From Pseudomaricurvus hydrocarbonicus (GTDB lineage: Bacteria > Pseudomonadota > Gammaproteobacteria > Pseudomonadales > Cellvibrionaceae): a stretch of 64,000 nucleotides of DNA. Below are positions 33,656-43,267 of this stretch, piece by piece. The position numbers were made by a program, and so were the translations under genes. The stretch spans positions 1 to 64,000 of the forward strand of contig NZ_JAAONZ010000017.1 of the NCBI RefSeq assembly GCF_011602365.1, read 5' to 3'. Under the pieces are notes generated by a model. That model saw only the letters and a list, made by a program, of their open reading frames with translations, made no database searches and had not been told where the DNA came from. Position 1 is the stretch's first letter. Each line of letters starts with the position of its first letter.

Positions 33656-36100
33656 TTATTTTTTATTTTTCATCCAGATCTGATCGCGGTATTCGGCGAT
33701 GGTGCGATCACTGGAAAAGAAGCCGCTGCTGGCCGTGTTGAGCACGCTGATCCGCGACCAGCGCGACGTGTCCTGAAAGGTTTCGCTGACCCGCTGCTGG
33801 GCTTCCACATAACTGTGAAAATCGGCCGCCGTCATCCACGGATCCGTGGCACTGCGGATGGCATCGACAATGGGCTTGAAGAGTCCGGCCTCGAACAGAT
33901 TGAAGTGCCCGGACTCCAGCAGGTGCATCACCTGCATCAGTCTTTCATCGTGGGCGATGACATAATTGGGGTCGTAGTTCACGCGCGCCAGTTCCACTTC
34001 GCTGGCGTCCATTCCGAACAGAAAGTAATTATCCGCCCCCACCGCATCGCGAATCTCGATGTTGGCACCGTCAAGGGTGCCAATGGTGACCGCGCCGCTC
34101 ATCATGAACTTCATGTTGCCGGTGCCGGACGCTTCTTTACCGGCGGTGGAAATCTGTTCGGACAGATCGGTGCCCGGACAAATCACTTCCATCGCGGTGA
34201 CCCGGTAGTCCGGGAAAAAAGCCACCCGCAACCAGTTACGCACCCGCGGATCGCGATTGACCACCGCGGCCACATTGTTGACCAGTTTGATGATCAACTT
34301 GGCCGTGTGGTATCCGGGTGCCGCCTTGCCGCCAATCAGCACGCAGCGCGGGTGCATGCCATGGGTTTCACCCTGCAGTATGCGGATGTAGAGGTGAATC
34401 ACGTGCAACACATTGAGCAGCTGCCGCTTGTATTCGTGAATGCGTTTGACCTGTACATCAAAGATCATGTCGGGGTCGAAATCGACACAACATGACTTCG
34501 TCACCATCTTCGCCAACCGCTCTTTATTGACTCTTTTAACCAGCATGAATTTTTCAGTGAAGCTGCGGTCTTGAGCGAAGGGCTTGAGTTTTTCCAGCTG
34601 ACTCAGGTCTTTCACCCAACCATCACCGATGGTTTCTACCAGCAGCGATTTCAGGCCGGGATTGCAGTGCGCCAGCTATCGGCGCGGAGTGACACCGTTG
34701 GTTTTGTTGTTGAATTTATGTGGCCACAACTCATAAAAATCGTGGAACAGATTTTTCTCCAGCAGCTCGGTGTGCAGTGCGGCCACGCCGTTAATGGAAT
34801 AGCTGCCGACGATCGCCAGATGGGCCATGCGCACATGGCGGTGATTGCCTTCGGCAATGATCGACATGCGCCGCTGACGCTCGGTATCGCCGGGCCAACG
34901 CTCTGCCACCTGGGTCAGGAAGCGAGCGTTGATCTCGTAAATAATTTCCATCAAGCGCGGCAGCAGGCATCCCATCAGCTCCACCGACCAGGTTTCCAGG
35001 GCCTCGGGCAACAGGGTGTGGTTAGTGTAGGCCATGGTCTGGGTGGTGATCGACCAGGCTTCAGTCCAGTCCTTGTCGTACTCGTCCAGCAACAGCCGCA
35101 TCAGCTCTGCCACGGCGATGGCCGGGTGGGTGTCGTTCAACTGAAAGCTGTTGGTCTCGGCAAAACCGGCGAAGTCACCATCAAAGTGCCTGGCCCAGAA
35201 ACACAGGGTGTCCTGCAGGCTGGCAGACGCCAAAAAATATTGCTGCCGCAGGCGCAGCTCTTTACCCTGCACGCTGTAGTCGTTGGGGTAGAGCACCATA
35301 CTGATCTGCTCGGCGAGGTTCTTGGCGGCGACCGCATCGGAGTAATCGCCGGCGTTAAATTCTTCCAAATTAAACTCGTCGGTGGCTTCCGACTTCCACA
35401 GCCGCAGGGTGTTCACCCGCGCGTTTTGATAGCCCGGTACCGGCATGTCGTAAGGCACGGCCAGCACATCCTGGGTGTCGACCCAGCGTGCCTTCAGCTG
35501 TCCACCGGCATCGTAGAAATGTTCACTGCGACCCATGAACTTGATGCGACGGGTGTGCTCCGGCGCTTCGATCTCCCAGGGGTTGCCCTTGCGCAGCCAG
35601 AGGTCGGGGCTTTCCACCTGATAGCCGTCCTCAATCTGCTGGTGAAACATGCCGTACTGGTAACGGATGCCATACCCCACCACCGGAATGTCCATGCTGG
35701 CGCAGCTGTCGAGGAAGCAGGCGGCCAGACGGCCGAGACCGCCGTTGCCCAAACCGGCGTCCATCTCTTCGCTTTCGATTTGCTCCAGGCCACAGGCGTA
35801 CTCTTTCAGTGCCTCGCGCACCGGCTCTTCCAGATCCAGATTGAGGATGGCGTTGTGCAGGCTGCGCCCCACCAGAAATTCCAGCGACAGATAACCGATG
35901 CGGTGCGGACTTTCCAGACTCTGGCGGCGGGTTTCGCGCCAGCGTGCCAGCAGCTGGTCACGCACTGTGTGCACCAGAGCGCGATAGAGGTAGTGGTGAG
36001 AATCATCCCCTTCGTCTTTACCCAGCGTCAGGTCGAGATAGCGTCTCAGCTCTTTGCTGATGGGGGCGTGTGCACTGTGACTGGCAGATGTGTTGATCAC
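33656..36100 (-). pseudogene. glgP: Glycogen phosphorylase interrupted by an in-frame amber codon
   Basis: GlgP (GT35) releases glucose-1-phosphate from glycogen using PLP. The reading frame from ATG 36100 to the stop at 33656 is one phase and would give about 814 residues, normal for the family. Codon 475 (34678-34676) is TAG. Family members have Trp here in TNGVTPRRW, so a TGG-to-TAG change explains it; downstream, LAHCNPGLKSLLVE continues in frame. The PLP lysine lies in EASGTGNMKFMMSGA, after the stop, so a 474-residue product would be inactive. Everything else is intact, including GLGNGGLGRLAACFLDS and FNNKTNGVTPRR. It is 23 bp downstream of glgX. It may be a recent nonsense mutation, a sequencing error, or suppressed in vivo. 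Confidence 0.9.
34676..34678 (-). other. In-frame amber codon in glgP
   Basis: The plus-strand bases are CTA, giving TAG on the coding strand at codon 475. The flanking codons are CGC CGA before and CTG GCG after, both in the glgP frame. Confidence 0.95.
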
Positions 36101-36123
36101 GGCAGATCTCCTATTGGGCCCTG

Positions 36124-38238
36124 TTAGGCATTAGCCCCAACCGTTAATGCAGATGGCAACCACTCCGTCACCAGTACCTGCAACGAATGTTCAGTGACGT
36201 CCAGCTTGCTGCCCGCCATCAACTCCGGCTGGTCGGGATCCACCGGTTCCATGGCGGTGTTCAACAAGTGGCTCCACTTGCCCTTGCCGAACAGCGGCAG
36301 CGTAAAGGGACGCTCCAGATCACTGGCATTAAAAATCACCAGCAGCATGCGCTTGCCGGCGGTTTCATGCCACTCACTGAGCATGTACCCCAGTAATTGA
36401 TTGTGGGACTCGTGCCAGTGCTCATCGCGCATCAGTTTGCCTTCGGCATTGAGCCACTGGATGCCCTCGGGGGTGTTGTGGTTGGGCTGATGGCGGTAGC
36501 GATTAGGCTGCAACACATGAAAGCGACGGCGCATGGCCAGCAGTTTTTGCACAAAAGGCACCAGTGACTGGGGCGAATCGCGCAACCGCCAGTCGAGCCA
36601 GTTGATCTCGTTATCCTGACAGTAGGCGTTGTTGTTACCCAGCTGGGTGCGACCCATCTCGTCCCCGGCAAGGAGCATCGGCACGCCCTGTGACAGCATC
36701 AGGGTGGCGAGAAAGTTGCGCTGCTGACGGCGACGCAAACTTTCAATGTGCGGATCATTGCTCAGCCCCTCGGCGCCGTGATTGCTGCTGTGATTTTCAC
36801 AGTGGCCGTCGTTGTTGTTTTCCAGATTGGCTTCGTTATGGCGCCGGCTGTAGCTGACCAGATCGCGCAGCGTAAAGCCGTCGTGACTGGTGATGAAGTT
36901 GATGCTGGCGTAGGGACGACGACCGCGCTGTTCAAAAATATCGCTGGAGCCGTGCAGGCGCCGCGCCAGCTCCGGAGCAATGCCTTTATCACCGCGCCAG
37001 AAACGCCGCACGGTGTCGCGGTAGCGGTCGTTCCACTCGGCCCAGCCGGTGGGAAAATGCCCCAGCTGATAGCCCCCGGGCCCAAGGTCCCAAGGCTCGG
37101 CAATCATCTTGCGGGTCGACAGCAACGGATCCTGAGCGATCATTTGCAACAGCGGCGCGCGGTCACTGAAACCGTTTTCCTCGCGCCCCATGATGGTGGC
37201 CAGATCGAAGCGGAAGCCGTCGACGCCCATGTCCCCTGCCCAGTAACGCAGGCTGTCCATCACCAGCTGAGCGACACGCGGGTGGCGCAGATTGAGCGTA
37301 TTGCCACAGCCGGTATCGTTCACATAACTGCGTTTGTCACGGGGCATGAGCTGGTAGTAGGAGGCATTGTCGATGCCCCTGAAGCTCAGCGTCGGTCCCA
37401 GTTGATTGCCTTCGCAAGTGTGGTTGTAGACCACATCCAGAACCACCTCCAGCCCGGCGTCGTGGAAGCGGTCCACCATCTCGCGGAATTCGTTGCTGCC
37501 GCGCTTGAACAGGTAGTTGCGGTGCGGCACAAAGAAAGAACAGGTATTGTAGCCCCAGTAATTTTTCAGCCCCCGCTGGTGCAGGAAGTATTCGTCCAGG
37601 TACGAATGAATGGGCATCAGCTCGACTGTGGTAATGCCCAGCGACTTGAGGTAGTCGATCACTTTGGGCTGGGCCATACCGGCAAAGGTGCCGCGCATTT
37701 CGGGCGGCACCTCGGGGTTGAGCAAGGTAAAACCGCGCACATGGGTTTCGTAAATGACGGTCTCCTGCCAGGGCACCAGATGCCAGTGGCCCGGTGTGCA
37801 GGACGGCGCGATTTCGGTCACCAGCGATTTTGCCACCCACGGGGCATTATCGCGGTCATCAAACGACAAGTCCGCGGCATGATCGTCGGGGCGGTAGCCA
37901 AAATGGGCCGAGTGCCATTGAAAGGCGCCGTGCATCTGGCGGGTGTAAGGGTCGAGCAGCAGCTTGTTGGGGTTAAAACGGTGCCCGGCCGCAGGATCGT
38001 AAGGGCCGTGCACCCGATACCCATACACCTGTCCCCGCCGGACGCCGGGCAGGTAACCGTGCCAGACATCCTGGGTTTTCTCCGGCAGCCAGTAACGGCC
38101 CGACTCCGCCTGTCCCTGTTCGTCGTAAAGACACAATTCAATGCCGGTGGCGTTGGCGGAAAAAATAGCAAAATTGGTGCCTTCACCATCAAAGGTCGCC
38201 CCCAGCGGCGTGGGGTAGCCGGGCTCGATCGGAATCAC
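36124..38238 (-). CDS. glgX: Glycogen debranching enzyme
   Basis: GlgX (GH13) hydrolyses alpha-1,6 branches of phosphorylase-limit dextrin. The 704-residue protein has an N-terminal CBM48-like part (GATFDGEGTNFAIFSANATG) and the GH13 motifs DVVYNHTCEGN, GFRFDLATIMGRE (nucleophile Asp), MIAEPWDLGPGGYQ (acid/base Glu) and FITSHDGFTLRDLVSY. The long insertion after strand 3 (SFRGIDNASYYQL) is characteristic of GlgX/TreX. Its ATG overlaps the stop of glgB by 4 bp, which implies translational coupling. It is followed by glgP after 23 bp. Confidence 0.94.
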   Translation of the reverse strand: MIPIEPGYPTPLGATFDGEGTNFAIFSANATGIELCLYDEQGQAESGRYWLPEKTQDVWHGYLPGVRRGQVYGYRVHGPYDPAAGHRFNPNKLLLDPYTRQMHGAFQWHSAHFGYRPDDHAADLSFDDRDNAPWVAKSLVTEIAPSCTPGHWHLVPWQETVIYETHVRGFTLLNPEVPPEMRGTFAGMAQPKVIDYLKSLGITTVELMPIHSYLDEYFLHQRGLKNYWGYNTCSFFVPHRNYLFKRGSNEFREMVDRFHDAGLEVVLDVVYNHTCEGNQLGPTLSFRGIDNASYYQLMPRDKRSYVNDTGCGNTLNLRHPRVAQLVMDSLRYWAGDMGVDGFRFDLATIMGREENGFSDRAPLLQMIAQDPLLSTRKMIAEPWDLGPGGYQLGHFPTGWAEWNDRYRDTVRRFWRGDKGIAPELARRLHGSSDIFEQRGRRPYASINFITSHDGFTLRDLVSYSRRHNEANLENNNDGHCENHSSNHGAEGLSNDPHIESLRRRQQRNFLATLMLSQGVPMLLAGDEMGRTQLGNNNAYCQDNEINWLDWRLRDSPQSLVPFVQKLLAMRRRFHVLQPNRYRHQPNHNTPEGIQWLNAEGKLMRDEHWHESHNQLLGYMLSEWHETAGKRMLLVIFNASDLERPFTLPLFGKGKWSHLLNTAMEPVDPDQPELMAGSKLDVTEHSLQVLVTEWLPSALTVGANA

Positions 38239-40484
38239 GATATGCTCCCGGTATCAGGCGACTGCCACTCCAGCACCAGTGTGGCCAGCGGCGGCAGCGT
38301 CAGCTGCAGCGACTGGGGCTGATCGTCCCAGGGCGTGTCACGGGTGACCACTGCGCCACCATTGCCCTGGCCACTGCCGCCGTATTCGCAGCCATCGGTA
38401 TTGAGGCGCTCGATGTAGCGCCCCGGCCAGGGCACGCCAGCGCGATAGTCGCGATAGGTTTCGGGCGTAAAATTACTGATGATCACCACCGGCGGGGTGC
38501 TCTCGCCCCCCCAGCGAATCCACGCCAGAATCGACAGCTGGTGGTTATTGAGCTGCAGCCACTGGAACCCGGCGGGGTCGCTGTCGAGCCGGTACAGCGC
38601 GGACAGCGAGCGGTAAGTCCGGTTGAGATCGCGCACCAGCGACTGCACCCCGCGATGTTTCTGCTCACGCAGCAGGTGCCAGTCCAGACTCTTGTCGTGA
38701 TTCCACTCGTGGTACTGGCCGAATTCTCCGCCCATGAACAGCAGTTTTTTGCCGGGGTGCGCCCACATAAAACCGAGGTAGGCGCGCAGGTTGGCAAACT
38801 TCTGCCAGTCATCGCCAGGCATCTTGTCGATCAGCGAGTGTTTGCCATGCACCACCTCGTCGTGACTGAGTGGCAGAATAAAGTGCTCGCTCCAGGCGTA
38901 CATGATGCCGAAGGTCATCTCGTTCTGATGGTGCTGGCGATAAATGGGGTCGCGCTCCATATAGCGCAGGGTGTCGTTCATCCAGCCCATGTTCCACTTG
39001 AGGCCGAAGCCCAGTCCGCCCTGGTCGACGGGCTTGGAAACCCCCGGCCAGGCGGTGGACTCTTCGGCAATCATCAGGATGCCGGGGTGACTTTGATAGA
39101 GACGGGTGTTGACCGTGCGCAGAAACTCGATCGCTTCCAGATTCTCACGGCCGCCCTGCTCATTGGGCTCCCACTCGCCGTGTTCGCGGCTGTAATCGAG
39201 GTACAGCATCGAGGCCACGGCATCCACCCGCAGACCATCAATGTGGTACTCCTCAATCCAGAAATTGGCGTTGCTGAGCAGGTAACTGATCACCTCGCGG
39301 CGACCGTAATTGTAGATCAGGGTGTTCCAGTCGGGGTGAAAGCCCTTGCGCTTGTCCATGTGCTCGTACAGGCAGGTGCCATCAAAGCGACCCAGGCCGT
39401 GAATGTCGGTGGGAAAGTGCCCGGGCACCCAGTCGAGCAGTACCCCCAGCCCGCGCTTGTGGCACTGATTGATAAAGCCCTTGAATTCATCGGGTGTCCC
39501 AAAACGGATCGACGGCGCATAGAGACCGATGGGCTGATACCCCCAGGAGCCATCAAAGGGGAATTCGGACACGGGCATCAACTGGATATGGGTAAAATCC
39601 ATGTCGAGCACATAGGGAATCAGCTGGTCGGCCAGCTCGGCGTAGCTGAGGTAGCGGTTGCCCTCTTCCGGCACCCGCCGCCAGGAGGCCAGGTTGACCT
39701 CATAGATACTCACCGGTTGCTGCAGTTGACCGCCGCGTTCACGGCACGCCAGCCACTCACTGTCACACCAGGGAAAACTCTCGGACTTGAGCACCCGCGA
39801 GGCGGTCTCCGGCGGGTGCTGCATGGAGCGTGCGTAGGGGTCGGCCTTGAGTGGCAGCAGATGGCCGTCGCCATCAAGAATCTCATACTTGTAAAGGGCG
39901 AAGTCTTGCACCCCGGGAATGAAAATATCCCACACGCCCGCGGCCGGGTGCTTGCGCATCATGTGCTGGCGGCCATCCCAGCCATTGAAATCCCCCACCA
40001 CCGACACCCGCCTGGCGGCCGGCGCCCAGACCACAAAATGCACACCGTCAACGCCGTCGAGGCACTTGGCGTGTGAGCCCATCCAGCGGTAGGTCTTCTC
40101 TTGAGTCCCTTCGTTGAACAGATAAAGATCGGACTCCGCCAGGCAGGATGAAAAGCGGTAGGGATCCTCCAGCTCCACGCTCGCTTGCCAGCCAGTGGCT
40201 CGAAAGCGGTAGGCAAAACGGTTCCTGCGGCGCTTGAAGGACAACTCGTACAGGCCCGACTTGTGCACTTTTTGCAGGTCGCCCAACTTGCGGCCGCTCT
40301 TGCCATCCAGCAGCTCGACACTCTCTGCCCAGGGCAACAGGCAGCGCACCACCAGCCCCCCGTCGGGGTGATCGTGCATGCCTAGCACCCCAAAGACATC
40401 GTCATAATGGCCCGCCACCAAGGTGGCGATCGTTTCCGGGCCAAGGGTGGCGGGGGCGGGGTTCGTCGCCGGCTGTTTGGTCAC
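38235..40484 (-). CDS. glgB: 1,4-alpha-glucan branching enzyme
   Basis: GlgB (GH13) creates alpha-1,6 branches. The 749-residue protein has the two N-terminal beta-sandwich modules typical of the long form (VAGHYDDVFGVLGMHD; then FVVWAPAARRVSVVGDFNGWDG), the catalytic motifs GLRVDAVASMLYLDYSRE (Asp), MIAEESTAWPGVS (Glu) and LPLSHDEVVHGKHSL (Asp), and a C-terminal beta domain. The downstream gene glgX and the upstream malQ each overlap it by 4 bp. Length agrees with E. coli GlgB (728). Confidence 0.95.
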   Translation of the reverse strand: MTKQPATNPAPATLGPETIATLVAGHYDDVFGVLGMHDHPDGGLVVRCLLPWAESVELLDGKSGRKLGDLQKVHKSGLYELSFKRRRNRFAYRFRATGWQASVELEDPYRFSSCLAESDLYLFNEGTQEKTYRWMGSHAKCLDGVDGVHFVVWAPAARRVSVVGDFNGWDGRQHMMRKHPAAGVWDIFIPGVQDFALYKYEILDGDGHLLPLKADPYARSMQHPPETASRVLKSESFPWCDSEWLACRERGGQLQQPVSIYEVNLASWRRVPEEGNRYLSYAELADQLIPYVLDMDFTHIQLMPVSEFPFDGSWGYQPIGLYAPSIRFGTPDEFKGFINQCHKRGLGVLLDWVPGHFPTDIHGLGRFDGTCLYEHMDKRKGFHPDWNTLIYNYGRREVISYLLSNANFWIEEYHIDGLRVDAVASMLYLDYSREHGEWEPNEQGGRENLEAIEFLRTVNTRLYQSHPGILMIAEESTAWPGVSKPVDQGGLGFGLKWNMGWMNDTLRYMERDPIYRQHHQNEMTFGIMYAWSEHFILPLSHDEVVHGKHSLIDKMPGDDWQKFANLRAYLGFMWAHPGKKLLFMGGEFGQYHEWNHDKSLDWHLLREQKHRGVQSLVRDLNRTYRSLSALYRLDSDPAGFQWLQLNNHQLSILAWIRWGGESTPPVVIISNFTPETYRDYRAGVPWPGRYIERLNTDGCEYGGSGQGNGGAVVTRDTPWDDQPQSLQLTLPPLATLVLEWQSPDTGSIS

Positions 40485-42691
40485 GTCATGCTATCCTCGT
40501 GCTGTGTGTCCGCGGACCGCTGACGCTCCTGGTGTATTTGCGCCAGCAGCTGGATCACTTCCGGACGGGCAAAAATCTCATCGGTATTGGCAGCCTGCTT
40601 GCGCCGCCAGTTGGGGTACTCGCGACTGGTGGCCGGGATGTTGACCGGTAGTTTCATCATCTGCAGATCTTCCAACTGTAACAAGACAAACTTTGAGGCA
40701 CTGCGCGCTGTCAGCCTGTGGATCTGACGGCACAGATTGAAATCAAAGGGTTTATCCAGGTCCTCGAGCTGCCAGTCAGACGGCAGCTCGCGGTTGTCCT
40801 GCAACCACTGCAGCAGGCAGCGCTTGTCGCGACGACGCTGCTCGCGCACCGGCTGGGCAGCCGCCTCGTCGACAATCACCCCCACGTCGAGACGGCGACC
40901 AATGTCGTCTTCACTCCACCAATCCGACAGGGTGGGCACATCGTGATTGGTAATGGAGAGCAAGGCATTGGGGCGCAGCTCGTGGGGGGCCCGGAAACGG
41001 CCATCCCAGTGCTGGGTGAAGTAGAAAATATCGTTGCCGTACACCCCGGTCTCACCCATGGCCTGGCGGAACTCATCGGGCACCACCCCCAGGTCCTCAC
41101 CAATCACCAGACAGCGGTTGCGCTGACTCTCCAGCGCCAGTATTGGCAGTATGTCCTCAATACGATAGTAAACGTAAAGCCCGTGCGCCTTTTCCTCTGG
41201 GTCAGTGCGGGGCAAACACCACCACAGCCGCATCAGCGACATGGCATGATCCATGCGCAGAGCGCCGACATGCTCCATGTTTTCGCGCAACAGGTTGATC
41301 AAATGCCGGTAGTGGCTTTCGCGCAGCGCCACCGGGTTAAGCACCGGCAACCCCCAGTTCTGGCCATCGTCACTGAACGGGTCGGGTGGCGCCCCGACAA
41401 AGACTTCAGGCACATAGAGATGGCTGTTCTGGCTCACCTCACAACCGCCGGGAATGGCCCCCACGGCCAGGTCGCCCATGATGCCGACTCGCATCCCTAC
41501 CTGGCCGGCGCGCTGCTGGCAATCCTCCAGCTGCTGCTGGGCAACCCACTGCAGGAAACAGTAAAAACCGGTCTCACTGCGATAGCTGCGGGCGTGGATG
41601 TTATGGTGGCATTCGTATTCGGCCAACTGCTGCAAAGGCTCGCCTTCATGCGCCACGTAATCGCTGAAGGCGCGACTGCGATCGCAGACACCGGCCTGCT
41701 GGTTGGCCAGAAACTGCCGATAAAGCAGTTCGTAGAGCCGATATTTCAGCGGTTGGACCGCCTCGTAATCGACCCATTCCGCGGCCCTGAGACTCTGCAG
41801 TTGTTGGCCAAAGTCGGGGCTGGCCAGGAGCTCGGCAATGGCGCCCGACTGAGAAAATTCGGGCAGCAGATCGGGGGCAATATAAATCGGATTGAGGAAA
41901 CGCCGGTCAGATGGCGAATAGGGACTGGCGCAGTCCTGACTGTCAGTGCGTGGCGCATGCAGCGGGTTGAGCCCGATGAGGTCTGCCCCCTGGGCCGCCG
42001 CCGCTTCAATCAGCTCTTTCAGGTCAGCAAAATCACCCACCCCCCAGCTGCGCTGTGAACGCAGCGTGTAGAGCTGACAACTGACGCCCCAGAATTTGTC
42101 GGACCGCCGCGCCGGCGTGCTCACTTTTGAGGCACTGGCAGTCTCGGACAGCAGGGTTTCTGCTTCAAAACAGCGCTCGGGTGCGACCACCAGACAGCCA
42201 CTCTCCTGGCGCTCACCGTCACTGAGCTGCAGCGTGTAATAGCCCATAGGCAGGTCGCCCGGCTCATGAGCGCGCGCCGAGTAGCGCACGCCTTCCAGAT
42301 AGTATTCGCCGGCCTCCGGGCACTGACCCGGTATCACCGTGCCGCTGATGACCTCCCCATGTTCAGAGGTGATGCGGTAAGTCAGGACTTGCGCCAACTC
42401 ATCCGGGTGACAGCGAAACTCCAGCGCCGGTGACTGTAAGCGGGCAATATGCACGGGTTTCAGCCACCGCAGCCAGGTACCGGGATCAAGCCGGAACACC
42501 TCGGCCTCGACCGCCTCGGGTGAGTCGATGTCAAAGCCCATCAACTGCAATACCTGCAGCCGGTCTTCCCAGGGAACCGTGATATGGTGGCCGCCATAGT
42601 CCAGATAATCCGCAGCTATGCCACTGAGGTACATCAACCTTTCCAGATGATTCACTGCACCACCCTGCCAGTAATGTTGTTGAATCTGCAA
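40481..42691 (-). CDS. malQ: 4-alpha-glucanotransferase (amylomaltase)
   Basis: MalQ (GH77) disproportionates maltooligosaccharides. The 736-residue protein carries an N-terminal extension (about 1-170) as in the long E. coli-type enzymes, then the GH77 core: FWGVSCQLYTLRSQRSWGVGDF, ALRMDHAMSLMRLWW (nucleophile Asp), CLVIGEDLGVVPDEFR (Glu) and SITNHDVPTLSDWW (Asp). It is the first gene of the glycogen operon. Upstream lie 576 bp with repeats and an FNR-type box. The MalQ stop overlaps the GlgB start by 4 bp. Confidence 0.93.
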   Translation of the reverse strand: MQIQQHYWQGGAVNHLERLMYLSGIAADYLDYGGHHITVPWEDRLQVLQLMGFDIDSPEAVEAEVFRLDPGTWLRWLKPVHIARLQSPALEFRCHPDELAQVLTYRITSEHGEVISGTVIPGQCPEAGEYYLEGVRYSARAHEPGDLPMGYYTLQLSDGERQESGCLVVAPERCFEAETLLSETASASKVSTPARRSDKFWGVSCQLYTLRSQRSWGVGDFADLKELIEAAAAQGADLIGLNPLHAPRTDSQDCASPYSPSDRRFLNPIYIAPDLLPEFSQSGAIAELLASPDFGQQLQSLRAAEWVDYEAVQPLKYRLYELLYRQFLANQQAGVCDRSRAFSDYVAHEGEPLQQLAEYECHHNIHARSYRSETGFYCFLQWVAQQQLEDCQQRAGQVGMRVGIMGDLAVGAIPGGCEVSQNSHLYVPEVFVGAPPDPFSDDGQNWGLPVLNPVALRESHYRHLINLLRENMEHVGALRMDHAMSLMRLWWCLPRTDPEEKAHGLYVYYRIEDILPILALESQRNRCLVIGEDLGVVPDEFRQAMGETGVYGNDIFYFTQHWDGRFRAPHELRPNALLSITNHDVPTLSDWWSEDDIGRRLDVGVIVDEAAAQPVREQRRRDKRCLLQWLQDNRELPSDWQLEDLDKPFDFNLCRQIHRLTARSASKFVLLQLEDLQMMKLPVNIPATSREYPNWRRKQAANTDEIFARPEVIQLLAQIHQERQRSADTQHEDSMT

Positions 42692-42786
42692 ACAAAGTTC
42701 GGGCCAACTTGACGCGTTAAGTCACAATACCTGTCGAACAACCGCCTTTACCCCTTGATCCATCGCCGGGCCAGATGACAAACCCC

Positions 42787-42873
42787 AAACCTTCAGCAAT
42801 GCAAACCCCAACCTTAAGCATTGCAAAACCTAGTCTTAAGCATTGCAAACCTAGAAACCTAGCCTTAAGCATG
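42787..42873. repeat. Degenerate tandem repeat, four copies of CTTAAGCATTGCAAAACC-type
   Basis: Copies begin near 42791, 42813, 42835 and 42864 (period about 22-29 bp) and share CTTxAGCAxTGCAAA followed by a CC(T)AG tail. The third spacing is longer because AAACCTAG is doubled; the last copy is incomplete. Confidence 0.75.
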
Positions 42874-43051
42874 GGTCAGCCTGTCGCAGCCTGCAATTTT
42901 GAATGTGGGCCGAACCGGTAAGCCCCCTCACCCGGACGGCGAGTGGCAAGCAGCGGCGCAGGCAGGAGCTGCCGAAATGGTCTGTTTATAGCAGGCCGAG
43001 GGTGCAGAAAATATTGCAACCGCGGGTGGCGTTGCGATTTTTCAGGGGTGA

Positions 43052-43065
43052 TTGATCAACATCAA
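43052..43065. promoter_or_regulatory. FNR/ANR-type box
   Basis: TTGATCAACATCAA is a perfect match to the FNR/Anr/Dnr consensus TTGAT-N4-ATCAA. It lies 361 bp upstream of malQ on the minus strand and 203 bp after the norR stop. A promoter at the correct distance is not evident, so which transcript it controls is open. Confidence 0.5.
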
Positions 43066-43127
43066 GTTTTGCCTGCGGGCGAGGCGCCCAGCTACCGGCG
43101 ACAGGAGTCCATGGCCGGTGTGACCGC

Positions 43128-43213
43128 AAGAGCTGCCAAGCCCGTGACGGGAAGAGCTATAGAGCCATGACAGGAAGAGCTGCAAAGCCCGGGACGGGAG
43201 AGCCGTGACGGGA
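43128..43213. repeat. Tandem repeat of about 24 bp, three and a half copies
   Basis: Units begin at 43128, 43152 and 43175, with a partial unit at 43199. The shared core is AAGAGCTGC(C/A)AAGCCCG with a trailing GACGGG. The second unit is the most divergent. Confidence 0.8.
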
Positions 43214-43267
43214 AAAGGTATAGGGTCCGTGGCGACAGAGGGATAGCCGCGCACAACCCCCCAACGA

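Larger units (their letters stand above)
42692..43267. other. 576-bp malQ-norR intergenic stretch
   Basis: Two unrelated tandem repeat families (42787-42873, 43128-43213) and one FNR-type box (43052-43065) lie here. Short open frames on both strands in 42943-43254 are low in structure and not supported. This is the likely promoter area of the glycogen operon, but no -35/-10 pair is clear. Confidence 0.6.

Noticed and set aside
34676-34678. Genome-wide TAG reassignment
   Set aside because: TAG is the normal stop of the PepSY-like gene (13208) and the sulfatase gene (51929), each followed by noncoding sequence.
33656-36100. glgP as two separate genes or a frameshift
   Set aside because: Both halves are in the same phase and the missing residues translate correctly across the junction; only a TAG codon separates them. 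No indel is needed.
34571-36127. A 518-codon open frame on the plus strand opposite glgP
   Set aside because: It lies antisense to a recognisable GlgP sequence and has no family likeness; it results from high-GC codon use on the coding strand. The same applies to the long antisense frames opposite glgX, glgB, malQ and the UxaA-type gene.
42787-43213. CRISPR array
   Set aside because: Units are contiguous and imperfect, without unique spacers of constant length, and no cas genes are nearby.
42943-43254. Two overlapping small genes on opposite strands
   Set aside because: Both frames are built largely of the tandem repeat and have no Shine-Dalgarno or family likeness.
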